Assembly: GCF_000172795.2 (NCBI RefSeq) | Contig: NZ_CP020950.1 | Coordinates: 248,001 to 312,000 of the forward strand | Direction: 5' to 3' | Length of the DNA: 64,000 nt | Source of the DNA: Rhizobium sp. CIAT894 | GTDB lineage: Bacteria > Pseudomonadota > Alphaproteobacteria > Rhizobiales > Rhizobiaceae | Shown: positions 9,160 through 18,814 of the stretch, piece by piece | Numbering within the stretch: position 1 is the stretch's first letter | How the letters are laid out: every line of letters starts with the position of its first letter | Notes under the pieces: generated by a model | The model's database searches: none | What the model was told of the DNA's origin: nothing | The model's input: only the letters and a program-made list of their open reading frames with translations | Position numbers and translations under genes: made by a program

Positions 9160-9694
9160 GTGTGTTCCGCAGATTTGATGAGAAGGCGCGGTTGCGCCCG
9201 ATGGCGTGAGTAGGATGCTGCCGAAGCCATCGGCGAAGATGCCGAAAAGCGTTTATTTCGTGCATCGAAATCGCCGACCGTTGCTCAGCCAAGATGTCTT
9301 GCTGGCCCGCATCGTCAGAGCCAAGCGGGGGAGGGCGGGGTGAAGAAAGCGTGTGGGTCTCTTGGAACTCACCCACGCTAAGTCCCACCCAAATCTCGCC
9401 ATGCGGCCTTGTAACATCGATGAGTTGGCGGATTCCGGCGGTGCTAGCGACGACGTGTCTCCTGGAAGATTCAACCAGGCCCAGGGCGCAGCGCCCGAGC
9501 GGACAACCACGGTGGTCGAGTTTCGCCGCGATCGTCGGCTCGATAGGCCTCTCCGCTGCTGAAGCCTCAAGGGCGTCAAAATGGCGATAACGTTCCAAAG
9601 AGGCGTCACGGCGAATTTTGCAAAGGGCCTTGGCGGTCCCATTGCAGTTTGCGTTGAGCTTACTGAAGAGAGTCGAGCTTCCGATGCTTGTCAT
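9160..9694 (-). pseudogene. tssH: degenerate tssH (clpV) N-terminal relic
   Basis: In Imp-type clusters the ClpV ATPase gene lies between tssG and vgrG. Here the slot is only about 540 bp. An ATG at 9694 overlaps the tssG stop (ATGA) and starts MTSIGSSTLFSKLNANCNGT, which resembles the ClpV start (x-x-R-x-x-LF-x-KLN). A later segment, GEIWVGLSVGEFQETHT, recalls the end of the ClpV N-domain (WV-x-x-SL-x-FG). No Walker A/B motifs or AAA+ domains are present and reading frames shift. I infer a deletion-derived relic; the similarity is weak and from memory. Confidence 0.5.
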
Positions 9695-10917
9695 AACGGG
9701 CCTTCCAAGCCGCCGCCCGCCGTGCCGCCGCACTTGGTATCGAGGTTACGTGGGCCATTCACCCGTTCCAGATCGATCTCGCCAAGGAGATCTTCTCCCC
9801 GCCCGAAAAGAAGGTCGAGCGGGCCCGCCGCATCATGGATGTCCGTTTCAGGAGAGCGCCATGCGGCAGCCGGTGGGTCCCGGTCAGTCGGGGTAGTTGT
9901 CAAGTCATCGGCGTGCTGGCGCGTTTTCCTCTTGCCCATCCAACTGGACCATCCGAGTCTGCCGCAGCGACCCAACTGCACTTCCGGGACCTGCTCCTGA
10001 CGGAGAACGAGGTTAATCTCCCAGTCAAGTTCATCTCCAAGGTAGTTGCAGATGATCTCCGCTATCGACTTAAGGCCGGGAGCTGCGGGCAGAAGCGATT
10101 CGTAATGAGCCAGGCTGAGGGGACCCACAATGAGTCGGAACCGATGGTGCCACACTCTGACCCTCGCACCTGCAATAGCGTTGCTGTTCAGCGTGCCCGT
10201 GGCCGGGTCGCGGCCCAGGAGGCAGAGCGATATGCGGGGCAGATCCACCCACTTTGGGACAAATTCACGGATATCAACCGGCGCCTCGACGAAGCTGGCG
10301 AGGATGGCAGCGAGCCCCTCGGCGTTGCGGGTGTGTGAGGCGAGACGGCCGGTGAAGTGGAGTTTGGCCAGATCAGGCATAGCATCCCGCGCGCGCAGGG
10401 AGGTCATCCCGAAGCCGGCTAGCGCGCCGAGCTGAAGGGCAAATCGATCTTCTTGTGGCCTGTCATAGCTCACGGTCGGTTCGCCCTCCGCCCATGCGCG
10501 GAAGAAGAACGAGGCCATTCGATGATGAAAGGTATCAGCAAATCGGATCAGCGTCTCATCCGCGGCGTTGTGCTGCCGGAGAAGGGCGTACTCCGTCAGA
10601 TGCAATGGGAGGGGACCGTGGGGTCCAAACAAGCCGAAGGCGTAGGTGGAGATTACGGGGTCGTTCTCCTCGTGCGCAGTCACGCCCGCGATCGATCGAG
10701 TCGGAAATGCAAGGGAGGGCTGCTGGGCGATCCGCACGCGATCCAGGCTGGGACCGCTCGATTCTCCCAGCCGAGGCCGATCTGAGCAGATTGCATCGAT
10801 CCGCCGCAGAGCCTGGAAGAAGTCGCAGGCATGCGGTTCGGCCCTGAGCGAGCTTAGGAAGTCGCCGAGTGCCCCCGAAATCAAAGGATCGCCCGGCGGC
10901 CGGCCATCGTCGGCCAT
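9691..10917 (-). CDS. tssG: T6SS baseplate protein TssG (ImpH)
   Basis: A 408-aa TssG/VasB-family baseplate component. Typical segments are FFQALRRIDAICSDRPRLGE near the N-terminus, FGLFGPHGPLPLHLTEYA, HHRMASFFFRAWAE, and a C-terminal LGRCGRLGWSSWMG. About 70 residues follow the usual C-terminus (after HADDL). They look low-complexity, so the protein is longer than most relatives, perhaps through loss of the ancestral stop. However, the present stop overlaps the tssH relic start in an ATGA arrangement. A ggggaggt ribosome binding site precedes the ATG, and the 5' end overlaps tssF by 37 bp, implying translational coupling. TssG works with TssF, TssE and TssK in the baseplate wedge. Confidence 0.9.
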   Translation of the reverse strand: MADDGRPPGDPLISGALGDFLSSLRAEPHACDFFQALRRIDAICSDRPRLGESSGPSLDRVRIAQQPSLAFPTRSIAGVTAHEENDPVISTYAFGLFGPHGPLPLHLTEYALLRQHNAADETLIRFADTFHHRMASFFFRAWAEGEPTVSYDRPQEDRFALQLGALAGFGMTSLRARDAMPDLAKLHFTGRLASHTRNAEGLAAILASFVEAPVDIREFVPKWVDLPRISLCLLGRDPATGTLNSNAIAGARVRVWHHRFRLIVGPLSLAHYESLLPAAPGLKSIAEIICNYLGDELDWEINLVLRQEQVPEVQLGRCGRLGWSSWMGKRKTRQHADDLTTTPTDRDPPAAAWRSPETDIHDAAGPLDLLFGRGEDLLGEIDLERVNGPRNLDTKCGGTAGGGLEGPL

Positions 10918-12767
10918 CGCATTACCTCCCCGCGCTGTAGCGTCGAGACGACCATCTCGGTGAAGCTGTTGATGGATACGTATTTCGCGAAGAACTGGTT
11001 GAGCACGGAGGCGAGCGGAAAGATGCCAACGCCTTCGAAGGCCGCTTCGTCCAGGATGATACCAACCTCAATCCCACGTGCTACGGCGGCTTGTCCACCG
11101 CTGGACAATCGCCTGACCGCAGGCCTGGACCGAATCTCCCGGATCCCGTCGATCTGCCGTGAGGCGAAGGCATTGACTGGATCGACGTAGAGGCGGAGGA
11201 GTTCACGTAGCGCTTCTGCGCCCCGGTGGTCGTTCCTATCGGAATTGCTGATCGAGAGGTAGTTCAGTGAAAGATGGCTAATTAATCGCCAAGTGATATC
11301 GCCATTGGCGAAGGAGTGGCGCGGTCGGCTCGGGGGCGATACGCACCGGGTGGCGGTAACTGGAGCGCCGATTTCCAGGGTGAAGTCTGTCTCGTCCCGG
11401 CCGATCGGCAGCAGCAGCGCCAGATCCCGGTTCGAGCACAGGCAGTTTACAGACAAATGCCGGAGTTCCGCCGAATAGGGAGCCGCCTGGCGATCAACTA
11501 GAGAAACGAACGTTTCGCTGCCGATGTAGCCAGTCCGCGCGCCATTTAGACGCTGGTGCTCCGACATGAGGCGCTGCTCCCGGCGGATCGCGTAGTATCT
11601 GGAATGCTGCTCCTCCTGACCGTGCGCGCTGATGCTATAGAACGGGTAGAACCTCACGGGAGCCGCTTCGTTTTTCGCCCCGTCTCCGCTCATCTCGAGG
11701 ATCGAGTGGACCTCAAAGTCGAGCGGCCTCATCCTGTCAACAATCACATGATGCTCGGTGTTCTTGTCGCTCACGTGGACGAGATCTGCCTGGCGTTCGA
11801 AGAGATTAATCGCGGGCGTTGCGAAGAGAACGATATTTTGGGGCCCGAGCTGTCGTTCCAGCCGTGGCTCGACACGTCTGAGTGCGAAGACGATCTCAAG
11901 GGTCTCGGCAGTTGACAGGGCTACTGCGTCTGCCAGCCCGCTAACCTCGACGAACAACGTCCGCTCCGCGAGGGCGAAATACTCCTGTAGGAGACGGTAC
12001 CCGTCGAAAGAGCGTGGCACCTCGGGCAGGAGAGCACAGCTCGGCTCCAAACCGCGTTGCTGCAGCGCATGAACCGGAATCTTTTCCTGCCAAGGGATAG
12101 GCCGGCCGACCGGACGGGCTATGATATTGCATGCGTCACCGAGAAGCTGTTCGGCGAGTGCGGCGCCGATGCCACCGGGGCCTGTTAGGTGCAGTGTGAG
12201 AGCCTCTAGTCCGAGTTTATTGAACGGCATGCCATTGGTGGTGCGAAGGCGTAGTCGCAAAGCAGCCTTCGCATCTTGCCGGGCCGGAAGATCCAGTGCG
12301 GCGATCTGCCCCGGCGTCGAAAAATAATCGGCAGCGCTCACCACAATTGGCCAGAGATGCACATCATGGGCCGTGCGGAACTCGCAATGTGTGACGGCGC
12401 CCGGAGCAAGACGGCCCAAAAGCTTGGTTCCCCGCGGCACGAGGTATCCATTTTCAAGTCGTCCGGCATCCTGGTCGGGCTCGAAACGGACGATCGTCAT
12501 CGAGGGGAGCGGCGGTAGAAAATGCGGATAGACCATCTCCAGGAGGTGCTGGGTGAATTCCGGAAAGCGAGACTGAAGCTTCAATTGCACCCGCGCCGCC
12601 ATGAAAGCGAAGCCTTCCAGAAGCCGCTCGACGTAGGGGTCGGCGACCTCCGCTGATTCCATCCCGAGCCGGGCGGCGACCTTCGGGAATGCACGGGCGA
12701 ACTCGGCCCCCATCTCGCGCATATAAGCAAGTTCGTCGTTGTACAGTCGCAGGAGCCGGGGATCCAT
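10881..12767 (-). CDS. tssF: T6SS baseplate protein TssF (ImpG)
   Basis: A 628-aa TssF/VasA family protein. The chosen start is MDPRLLRLYNDELAYMREMG, where the ATG overlaps the tssE stop in a TGATG arrangement. The further-upstream in-frame start is unlikely. Family motifs include EFARAFPKVAARLGM, DPYVERLLEGFAFMAARVQL, FTQHLLEMVYPHFLPPLPSM and, near the end, GVGIFPLASVLNQFFAKYVS, all typical. TssF with TssG forms the baseplate wedge around the VgrG hub in the cytoplasm. It lies in the operon tssA-B-C-hcp-E-F-G with short gaps or overlaps. Confidence 0.94.
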   Translation of the reverse strand: MDPRLLRLYNDELAYMREMGAEFARAFPKVAARLGMESAEVADPYVERLLEGFAFMAARVQLKLQSRFPEFTQHLLEMVYPHFLPPLPSMTIVRFEPDQDAGRLENGYLVPRGTKLLGRLAPGAVTHCEFRTAHDVHLWPIVVSAADYFSTPGQIAALDLPARQDAKAALRLRLRTTNGMPFNKLGLEALTLHLTGPGGIGAALAEQLLGDACNIIARPVGRPIPWQEKIPVHALQQRGLEPSCALLPEVPRSFDGYRLLQEYFALAERTLFVEVSGLADAVALSTAETLEIVFALRRVEPRLERQLGPQNIVLFATPAINLFERQADLVHVSDKNTEHHVIVDRMRPLDFEVHSILEMSGDGAKNEAAPVRFYPFYSISAHGQEEQHSRYYAIRREQRLMSEHQRLNGARTGYIGSETFVSLVDRQAAPYSAELRHLSVNCLCSNRDLALLLPIGRDETDFTLEIGAPVTATRCVSPPSRPRHSFANGDITWRLISHLSLNYLSISNSDRNDHRGAEALRELLRLYVDPVNAFASRQIDGIREIRSRPAVRRLSSGGQAAVARGIEVGIILDEAAFEGVGIFPLASVLNQFFAKYVSINSFTEMVVSTLQRGEVMRWPTMAGRRAIL

Positions 12768-13270
12768 CAGCTTATCTCTGTACCGAGATGAACGCGGGCG
12801 GATTCGAGCTCGGAATCTACCTCCGTACGCATCACCATTCGCACCGGCAATGGCTGCGCCCACAGATCGGCTTCGATCCTAAAGCGAAAAGTGCCGCAAC
12901 CCTGACCATCGTCCAGGACCGTGACCTTCAGGGTGTCCGGTAAGAGACGCGGCTCAAAGCGCTGAAGGCTCTCGATTATCGCTTCGCGCAATGCGCTCTT
13001 ATCCATGCCTTCGCGAATTTGTCCGCTGAGAGGCCAGGCACCATAATTAAGTGCACTGGCCGCTACGTGAGGGTACGCTTGTAGATCTACGGTTGCACCC
13101 AATTGATTGGTGTTCAACAACCAGGAAACATCGCGTAGAATCACCTCTTCCAGTTGGCGAACAGAGAAGCTGCGCTTGTCCTGCGCTTCACACGAGCTGC
13201 GCGGCTCATCGTCCGTAAGCCGGTCCAGGAGGGATGGTTGCACGAGATCCCGCTTAACATCTCTGCCCAT
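12767..13270 (-). CDS. tssE: T6SS baseplate protein TssE (gp25-like, ImpF)
   Basis: A 167-aa protein with the gp25/TssE fold. It starts MGRDVKRDLVQPSLLDRLTD, has the conserved S-V-R-Q-LEEVILRDVSWLLNT helix around residue 45, YPHVAASALNYG, and the EAIIESLQRFEPRLLPDTL segment. I chose the ATG at 13270, preceded by a ctggag ribosome binding site, rather than the longer ORF that runs back to the hcp stop. TssE links the sheath to the baseplate in the cytoplasm. The stop overlaps the tssF start. Confidence 0.92.
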   Translation of the reverse strand: MGRDVKRDLVQPSLLDRLTDDEPRSSCEAQDKRSFSVRQLEEVILRDVSWLLNTNQLGATVDLQAYPHVAASALNYGAWPLSGQIREGMDKSALREAIIESLQRFEPRLLPDTLKVTVLDDGQGCGTFRFRIEADLWAQPLPVRMVMRTEVDSELESARVHLGTEIS

Positions 13271-13356
13271 GTTACAATCTCCAGGTGCAATGGCGACGAG
13301 TCGATCTGTCGTTTTCGCGCGCAGCCCCGAATATTCCCGGGTTGCCGATGGCCCCA

Positions 13357-13890
13357 TCAGCCGACGAGCCTATTGAAGTCGGTGCTGTTCGCGATTTGGT
13401 TCCAGATGCCCTCGCCAGCTTTGGTAAGAGCGCCTTTTTCATCCTGCCTGTAATAAATGACCTTGCAGGCGCCGAACCGGAATGTGATCGTCTCCTCGGG
13501 GGCCTCTTCCGCATAGGACCACTCGACCTTCTCGACTACCAGCATGTTGAAACTCCAGTGCAAGAACAGGTTCGATTCTGATGTAGCTTGTCCGCTCCCC
13601 GTCGCTTTGAAAAGTTTCAGTTCGACGCTATTGAAGTGGGCGCCGCGACCACAGGCAACGTACAGAGAGGGCGATGACGTATCCACCTGCTTCTTGATAG
13701 TGAAGACCTCGAATTCGGCCTTGCCCGCGCCCGCCCCGGCGGTATGAGGCCCAATGTTCAGCTTGTTTTCGAGTGAAAAGCTCCATTCGTCCGCTAGGGT
13801 GATACCGTCCTTTAGAATGATAGATTCGCCCTTGGGCAAAATGCCGTCCTTGGACGCTTGCGTGAATTTTATAACCGCGTCGAACGCCAT
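13357..13890 (-). CDS. hcp: T6SS tube protein Hcp (TssD)
   Basis: A 177-aa Hcp-family protein: MAFDAVIKFTQASKDG at the N-terminus, a central FEVFTIKKQVDTSSPSLYVA segment, and the conserved VEKVEWSYAEEAPEETITFRFG beta strands near the C-terminus. Hexamers stack into the tube expelled by the contractile sheath and also bind small effectors. The gene sits between tssC (115-bp gap) and tssE. The gap could hold an extra promoter but no motif was identified. No catalytic extension is seen. Confidence 0.93.
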   Translation of the reverse strand: MAFDAVIKFTQASKDGILPKGESIILKDGITLADEWSFSLENKLNIGPHTAGAGAGKAEFEVFTIKKQVDTSSPSLYVACGRGAHFNSVELKLFKATGSGQATSESNLFLHWSFNMLVVEKVEWSYAEEAPEETITFRFGACKVIYYRQDEKGALTKAGEGIWNQIANSTDFNRLVG

Positions 13891-14005
13891 GATGGACTTT
13901 CCTTTTCTCGTTGATCTGATTGGGCCTGGATTGCATCGGCCAGCCCGGGGCAGCTATTCCGGAGTTTTGGCGCCGAGAACGGAGCACAATCATCTGCGGG
14001 TTTTC

Positions 14006-15493
14006 TCAGTCCTTGCGGGCGGATGGCAGGCGCGAGACAAGTCTCAAAGAGATGGTTAGGCCTTCGAGCTGGTAGTGTGGCCGCATGTAAAATCTCGCAA
14101 CGTAATATCCGGGATTATCTTCGACCTCTTCCACCTTGACCTCGGCTGAGGAGAGCGGCTGCTGTGCCTTACTCTCTTCGCTCCCAAGCTCGGGCGAGGG
14201 GTGGACATAGCCCTGAATCCATTGGTTGAGCCACTCCTCGACCTCGTGGCGCTCCTTGAACGTGCCAATCTTGTCCCGGACCATACACTTCAAATAATGT
14301 GCGAAGCGGCAGGTTGCGAAGATGTAGGGTAGCCGGGCACTGAGTTCGGCGTTCGCTGACGCGTCGGGGTCTTCGTATTTGACCGGCTTGTTAATAGTTT
14401 GAGCGCCAATAAATACGCCGAGGTCCGTGTTTTTGCGGTGCAACAGCGGTAGAAGACCGTTTTTGGACAGTTCGGCCTCACGGCGGTCGCTGATCGCGAT
14501 CTCAGTGGGGCATTTTAGGTCGACGCCACCGTCGTCGCTGCGGAAGGTATGTACCGGCAGACCCTCGACCAGGCCGCCGGATTCGACGCCACGAATTCTG
14601 GAGAGCCAGCCATAGAGCTTGAACGAGCGCGTGATATTTACGCCCATGGCGTAGGCTGCGTTCGTCCAAAGGTATTTCTCGCTGTCGCCGCCGTCTGTGT
14701 CCTCCTCGAAGGCGAATTCATCGACCGGGTTGGTTTTGGCCCCGTAGGGCAGCCGGCCAAGGGTGCGTGGTAAGGTCAGGGCCACGTACCGAGAGTTCTC
14801 GCTCTCGCGGAACGCCCGCCAAGGGGCATGTTCGGGCGTGAGGAAGATTTTTGTGATGTCACGCGGGTTCGCAAGCTCACGCCAAGAATCCATCTGCAGC
14901 AGATGTGGTGAGACGGCAGATATAAGCGGTGAGTGGCTCGCCGCCGCGATCTGCGCCAGTCCCGAAAGCAACTCTACGTCCGGTGGGGTATGGTCGAAAT
15001 AGTAGTCGGCAATCAGGCAGCCATAGGGTTCACCGCCGATTTGGCCGTATTCGTCTTCGTAAATTTTTTTGAATAGCGGACTCTGATCCCAGGTGACACC
15101 CTTATATTTCCGCAGAGTTCGGGACATCTCCACCTTTGAAACTGGGAGAACGCGAATCTTCAACGTTTCATCGGTTTCGGTGTTGATGGCAAGGTGATGC
15201 AAGCCCCGCCAAGCTGATTCCACGCGCTGGAAATTTTCGTGATGGAGGATCTCGTTGAGTTGTGCAGAAAGCTTCTGGTCGATCGAAGCAATCATTGCTT
15301 GGATAGTCGTGACGACATCGTCGCTGATCAGCGACGTGTTTTGAAGTGCCTGCTCGGCCAGTGTTCGGACGGCACTCTCCACCAAGTCACGGGAGTGGTC
15401 CGAGCGGATCTTGAACTCGAATCGAAGCATGCGGGTGAAATCGCCGAGATCAACGGTGGCGACCTGTACATCTGTGGCATCTGCAGGCATCAT
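14006..15493 (-). CDS. tssC: T6SS sheath large subunit TssC (ImpC/VipB)
   Basis: A 495-aa TssC. Diagnostic segments are IDQKLSAQLNEILHHENFQR and ESAWRGLHHLA near residues 75-100, DQSPLFKKIYEDEYGQIGGEPYG in parts, SRYVALTLPRTLGRLPYG, EKYLWTNAAYAMG, and the C-terminal NPGYYVARFYMRPHYQLEG. TssB-TssC heterodimers polymerise into the contractile sheath in the cytoplasm. The start is 2 bp after the tssB stop, and a second ATG follows immediately. Length and motifs are complete, so the sheath appears functional at sequence level. Confidence 0.95.
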   Translation of the reverse strand: MMPADATDVQVATVDLGDFTRMLRFEFKIRSDHSRDLVESAVRTLAEQALQNTSLISDDVVTTIQAMIASIDQKLSAQLNEILHHENFQRVESAWRGLHHLAINTETDETLKIRVLPVSKVEMSRTLRKYKGVTWDQSPLFKKIYEDEYGQIGGEPYGCLIADYYFDHTPPDVELLSGLAQIAAASHSPLISAVSPHLLQMDSWRELANPRDITKIFLTPEHAPWRAFRESENSRYVALTLPRTLGRLPYGAKTNPVDEFAFEEDTDGGDSEKYLWTNAAYAMGVNITRSFKLYGWLSRIRGVESGGLVEGLPVHTFRSDDGGVDLKCPTEIAISDRREAELSKNGLLPLLHRKNTDLGVFIGAQTINKPVKYEDPDASANAELSARLPYIFATCRFAHYLKCMVRDKIGTFKERHEVEEWLNQWIQGYVHPSPELGSEESKAQQPLSSAEVKVEEVEDNPGYYVARFYMRPHYQLEGLTISLRLVSRLPSARKD

Positions 15494-15495
15494 GA

Positions 15496-16050
15496 TCAGT
15501 TCTCCTCTGTGTCTGGGGATGCCAATGGCGGAGCGGCAACCACTGCATCAGGCTTCTCAGTCTCGATGCCATTGCCGAGGGCGCTTAGCAGTGCCGAATC
15601 CGCGAGGAAGTGGGTGAGCAACTCTTCGGCACCGTTCTTCCCGTCCATATAGGCCAGCAGATTGGAGAGCTCCGTTCGCGCCTCGAGCAGCCTGCTAAGG
15701 CTGTCGACCTTGCGCGCCACGGCCGCCGGCGAGAAATCTTCGAGCCGCTCGAACGTCAAGTCGACAGCGAGTTGGCCTTCTCCGGTCAATAGGTTCGGCA
15801 CCCGCATCACCACCCTGGGCCTCAGCGATCTGAGCCGATCATCGAAATTGTCGATATCGATCTCCATCATCTTGCGCTCCGCGACAGGGGCAAGCGGCTC
15901 GGCAGCATTGCCGGCGAGGTCGGACATCACGCCGACCACGAAGGGAAGCTGAACCTTCTTCTGAGAGCCATAGGTCTCGACGTCGTATTCGATCTGTACG
16001 CGAGGCGGACGAACCCGCGCGATGAACTTTTGACTACTCGCCTTTGTCAT
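15496..16050 (-). CDS. tssB: T6SS sheath small subunit TssB (ImpB/VipA)
   Basis: A 184-aa TssB. It starts MTKASSQKFIARVRPPRVQI with a strong caggagag ribosome binding site, so the longer upstream extension is rejected. Family segments are YDVETYGSQKKVQLPFVVGV, ERKMMEIDIDNFDDRLRSLR and LTFERLEDFSPAAVARKV. It pairs with TssC in the sheath. The C-terminal 25 residues are acidic and variable, as in relatives. It lies 35 bp downstream of tssA. Confidence 0.94.
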   Translation of the reverse strand: MTKASSQKFIARVRPPRVQIEYDVETYGSQKKVQLPFVVGVMSDLAGNAAEPLAPVAERKMMEIDIDNFDDRLRSLRPRVVMRVPNLLTGEGQLAVDLTFERLEDFSPAAVARKVDSLSRLLEARTELSNLLAYMDGKNGAEELLTHFLADSALLSALGNGIETEKPDAVVAAPPLASPDTEEN

Positions 16051-16085
16051 GTGTTCCACTCTCCTGATAGGGAAGATTGCGCACG

Positions 16086-17078
16086 TCACGTGCCCTCGCC
16101 GACCGCCAGACCGGCAATCGAACGGTATTGGGCAACCCCTTCTGGCGCCAACTCTTTGATAAGAGCCATGAAGTCCTTCGAGACAAGTCGCTGCGCGCGC
16201 TCCAGGAGGGCTGGCAGTGGGCTCGCGGGCTCATTCACCTGGTACCAGTGGCAAATGCGGCCAAGAATTTCGACAACGTCATCGCGGTTGCGGATCACTT
16301 CGGGGTAAGAGGCCTTGCTAGAGTCTGGCAATGGAGATGCCGGGGCTGCAGGCTGGGCCCTTTTCCGATGGGCGTCGACCAGATCCTTGGCCTGGGTGAG
16401 TAGCACTATCAGAGGGTCGAATCGAACGGCCTCGTCACTCGCGACGTGCTGCCGAACACTCGCGTCTAGATGGGTGGCGGCTGCCAGGCTGGCGTGGAGA
16501 CCAGTGCTGATCTGCTCGAGCTGCAGTGGGTCGGTGTCGATGAAGGCGTGCTCGATGGTCGAACGATCAATTTCCGTAGATTGGGACCGTAGCGCACCAG
16601 CCCAATCGCGGAGCGTAAAAGTCCCGAATTGCCTGGAGGAGGTGAGTGGGACTTGGCGTATTTCTGCCAAGAGCCCGGAGAGATCGCAGAGGCTCGCTAG
16701 AGCGTTGAGGCGAACGGTCTGATCTTCGTCATCTTCTGGATCCGGTCGCGGATGTAGCTCTGACCAGTAGAGCTCGACATAGGCCGCGAGCAGCTCAAGC
16801 CCCCGACTTAGACCAGAGAAGCCGAACTGACTGAGGGCGGATCGTGTGAGCAAGATGCCGACTCTTAGATCCTTAGTGCGGGCAGAAAGGTCGAGGCCAA
16901 GCCGCCACACCTCTGTCCAATCGGGAGCCTCCTCGGTGGCGATGGAGTCGCCTATCTGCTGGTGCGGCTTGCCATGCGACGCTATCTCCAGCTCCAGGAA
17001 GCTCAAATCGTAATCGAGAGCATCCCCGCATGCGTTGCCGTCGCTGATCGGTTTTAATAGATGATCTGCATCGAGCAT
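16086..17078 (-). CDS. tssA: T6SS protein TssA (ImpA)
   Basis: A 330-aa ImpA_N-domain protein. The chosen start MLDADHLLKPISDGNACGDA matches the family's usual N-terminus (a short leader, then L-x-P-I-x-x-x-x-P/A-C/A-G-x-D/x-L). The in-frame 18-residue upstream extension lacks family character. Diagnostic motifs are DWTEVWRLGLDLSARTKDLR, RGLELLAAYVELYWSELHP and, at the C-terminus, NRDDVVEILGRICHWYQVNE with PALLERAQRLVSKDFM. TssA primes tube and sheath polymerisation. It is the first gene of the minus-strand operon, so the operon promoter should lie between 17078 and about 17300. I could not identify it. Confidence 0.92.
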   Translation of the reverse strand: MLDADHLLKPISDGNACGDALDYDLSFLELEIASHGKPHQQIGDSIATEEAPDWTEVWRLGLDLSARTKDLRVGILLTRSALSQFGFSGLSRGLELLAAYVELYWSELHPRPDPEDDEDQTVRLNALASLCDLSGLLAEIRQVPLTSSRQFGTFTLRDWAGALRSQSTEIDRSTIEHAFIDTDPLQLEQISTGLHASLAAATHLDASVRQHVASDEAVRFDPLIVLLTQAKDLVDAHRKRAQPAAPASPLPDSSKASYPEVIRNRDDVVEILGRICHWYQVNEPASPLPALLERAQRLVSKDFMALIKELAPEGVAQYRSIAGLAVGEGT

Positions 17079-17204
17079 GACCCAAATCCCAGTTTTCCCG
17101 ACATAAAAGATCGTCGCGCCTCTGTTTCTCAATGTTTAGCAATGAGCAGACGCGATTGCTCATGCACAATCGACATTCGTATATGTCGTGAATGCTTGGG
17201 GCGT

Positions 17205-17540
17205 GAATGCCGCCGCTTCGGATCTTGACGCAGCTATGTGCTGCTCAGGCGCGAGGGACACCCTTGTGAACAACAAGAAGCTCTTCCGGGTCCATCGGGA
17301 GGAGAAGCTCACGATGCGCAAGCGCCGTGGCCGGAAACGAGCGAAAGGCAAGCGTTGGTGTTGATCCCGCTGGCTGCCAATGATCGTTGGCGCGGGTTCA
17401 GGCTTCTGATGGTCGTGAGGAAAGCCGGACTCTCGTCGCCGATACTTCGCTCTCCGGCCTGCGGTCGCCTGTGGACTGGATCGGGTTATCGAGGAGCGTG
17501 GCAAGCCAAGCACTCTGGCCTCGGCTGACTAACCCTGCAG
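17205..17540 (+). pseudogene. IS3-family transposase orfB remnant
   Basis: Plus-strand fragments in different frames read NNKKLFRVHREEKLTMRKRR, then FRLLMVV, ESRTLVADTSLSGL and VIEERGKP. This is the order of motifs around the first catalytic aspartate in IS3-family OrfB (IS407-like group). The DFV catalytic segment is missing and several frameshifts exist. It is a scar just upstream of tssA. Confidence 0.6.
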
Positions 17541-18814
17541 AGTTCGCCCAGATCGGCAACCCGCGACGTGATGCAGTGCTGCGCAGCCGGAATGGTCTCC
17601 GCACCTAAACCCGCCGATGCCGCCGCGGATGCGCAACCCACCGCTGGAGCGAACCCCAAACTGGATAAACTTGACGGTACAAGCTCAGCCAGATTGAATT
17701 GACATCGTCGGGCAGTCGTTGCAAAGGGCAACCTGCGGAGTACCGTTGCAAACGTGAGCCTGAAGGCCTCCAACTACGAAGTCTTCGCGCGGCCGCCTCC
17801 GCGCCAGTTGCTGCATAAGGTGGATGGCGTCCTCGGCGATCGCTCTTGGGGGTGTCGGCGCGCGGACCCTCATCGAACGAGCGGCCAGCCGGCGGGTCCA
17901 TCGCGCGTGCAGCGACCCGGCGTCAGTGGTAGAACGGCTCGAGCACTTCAACGGCATTATATCTCCTGCGCTCCGCCGGACCGCCGCACGAGGCATATAG
18001 GGCGACAATCTGGATGAGATCCGTATTGACCGCATGTAACGATGCTCCCCGAGATTCGCACGTTGCCTCATTCATTTTGCTCCCAGTTGGAGCGAAGGAG
18101 TGGGGTGCGGAGATGGCGGGGTTTCGCAGCGGCCGGCCTCCTTCGTGAGCGCCATTGCCGTTTTCGACGGAAGTCGAAGTTTAATAACCATCGTCGCGGT
18201 ATTTACTTTTGACAATGGGTGTGATGCGGCTTTGCGTGATCTTCTAAAAAGAATCGAGTCCCGCCGCCAATCCCCCGTTCTATCGCGCACCTACCGCATC
18301 CCAACGTGACTGTCGACCCTGCTTCCTTTAGTCGTGCAGGGCAACCACGCGGTCTCTCGTGCAGATCCCTGCGATTTCGAATTGACGGACACCGACCCCG
18401 TTTGACGGTCGTGGAGTGCACGCACTTAGTCACCCTAGCCGCCCGCGCACTGCAACCCCGCTGTAGCGATCCTTCTACCTCTATGCTAAAGAAAGTTTTG
18501 GAAAAACTTGCCTCGTCGCCATCGTTCGACGGCGGCCTTGGCGCCAATCTTGCGAGGAGCGGGCTGATGGTCGCAGCGGCATGCGAGCCGACATTCTGCG
18601 CTCCCGACCGTCGAAGACGAGGTCGCTCTCGGCGTGTTAGTCAGCCGGAATGCGCCGGCCGTCGTGCCCCTAAATATCGATCTCGAGCCAGGTATTGGCC
18701 TCCAGACTGAAGAAAAATTCGGCGCTCTCACATGCTCATGCAATCCCGTGGTGGACAACCAACGCACATGATGGTGCAGTTCCTAGGGAATGTGGTGATG
18801 AGTCATGAGCCGTC
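17541..18814. other. no gene assigned
   Basis: About 1.3 kb between the IS3 scar and the repeat-protein gene. Several medium ORFs exist on both strands, but none has protein-like composition, a ribosome binding site or a recognised family. It is probably decayed DNA. Confidence 0.4.

Noticed and set aside
9253..9642. 129-aa minus-strand ORF between tssG and vgrG as a separate gene
   Set aside because: It overlaps the tssH relic in another frame, has no ribosome binding site and is arginine/serine-rich noise.
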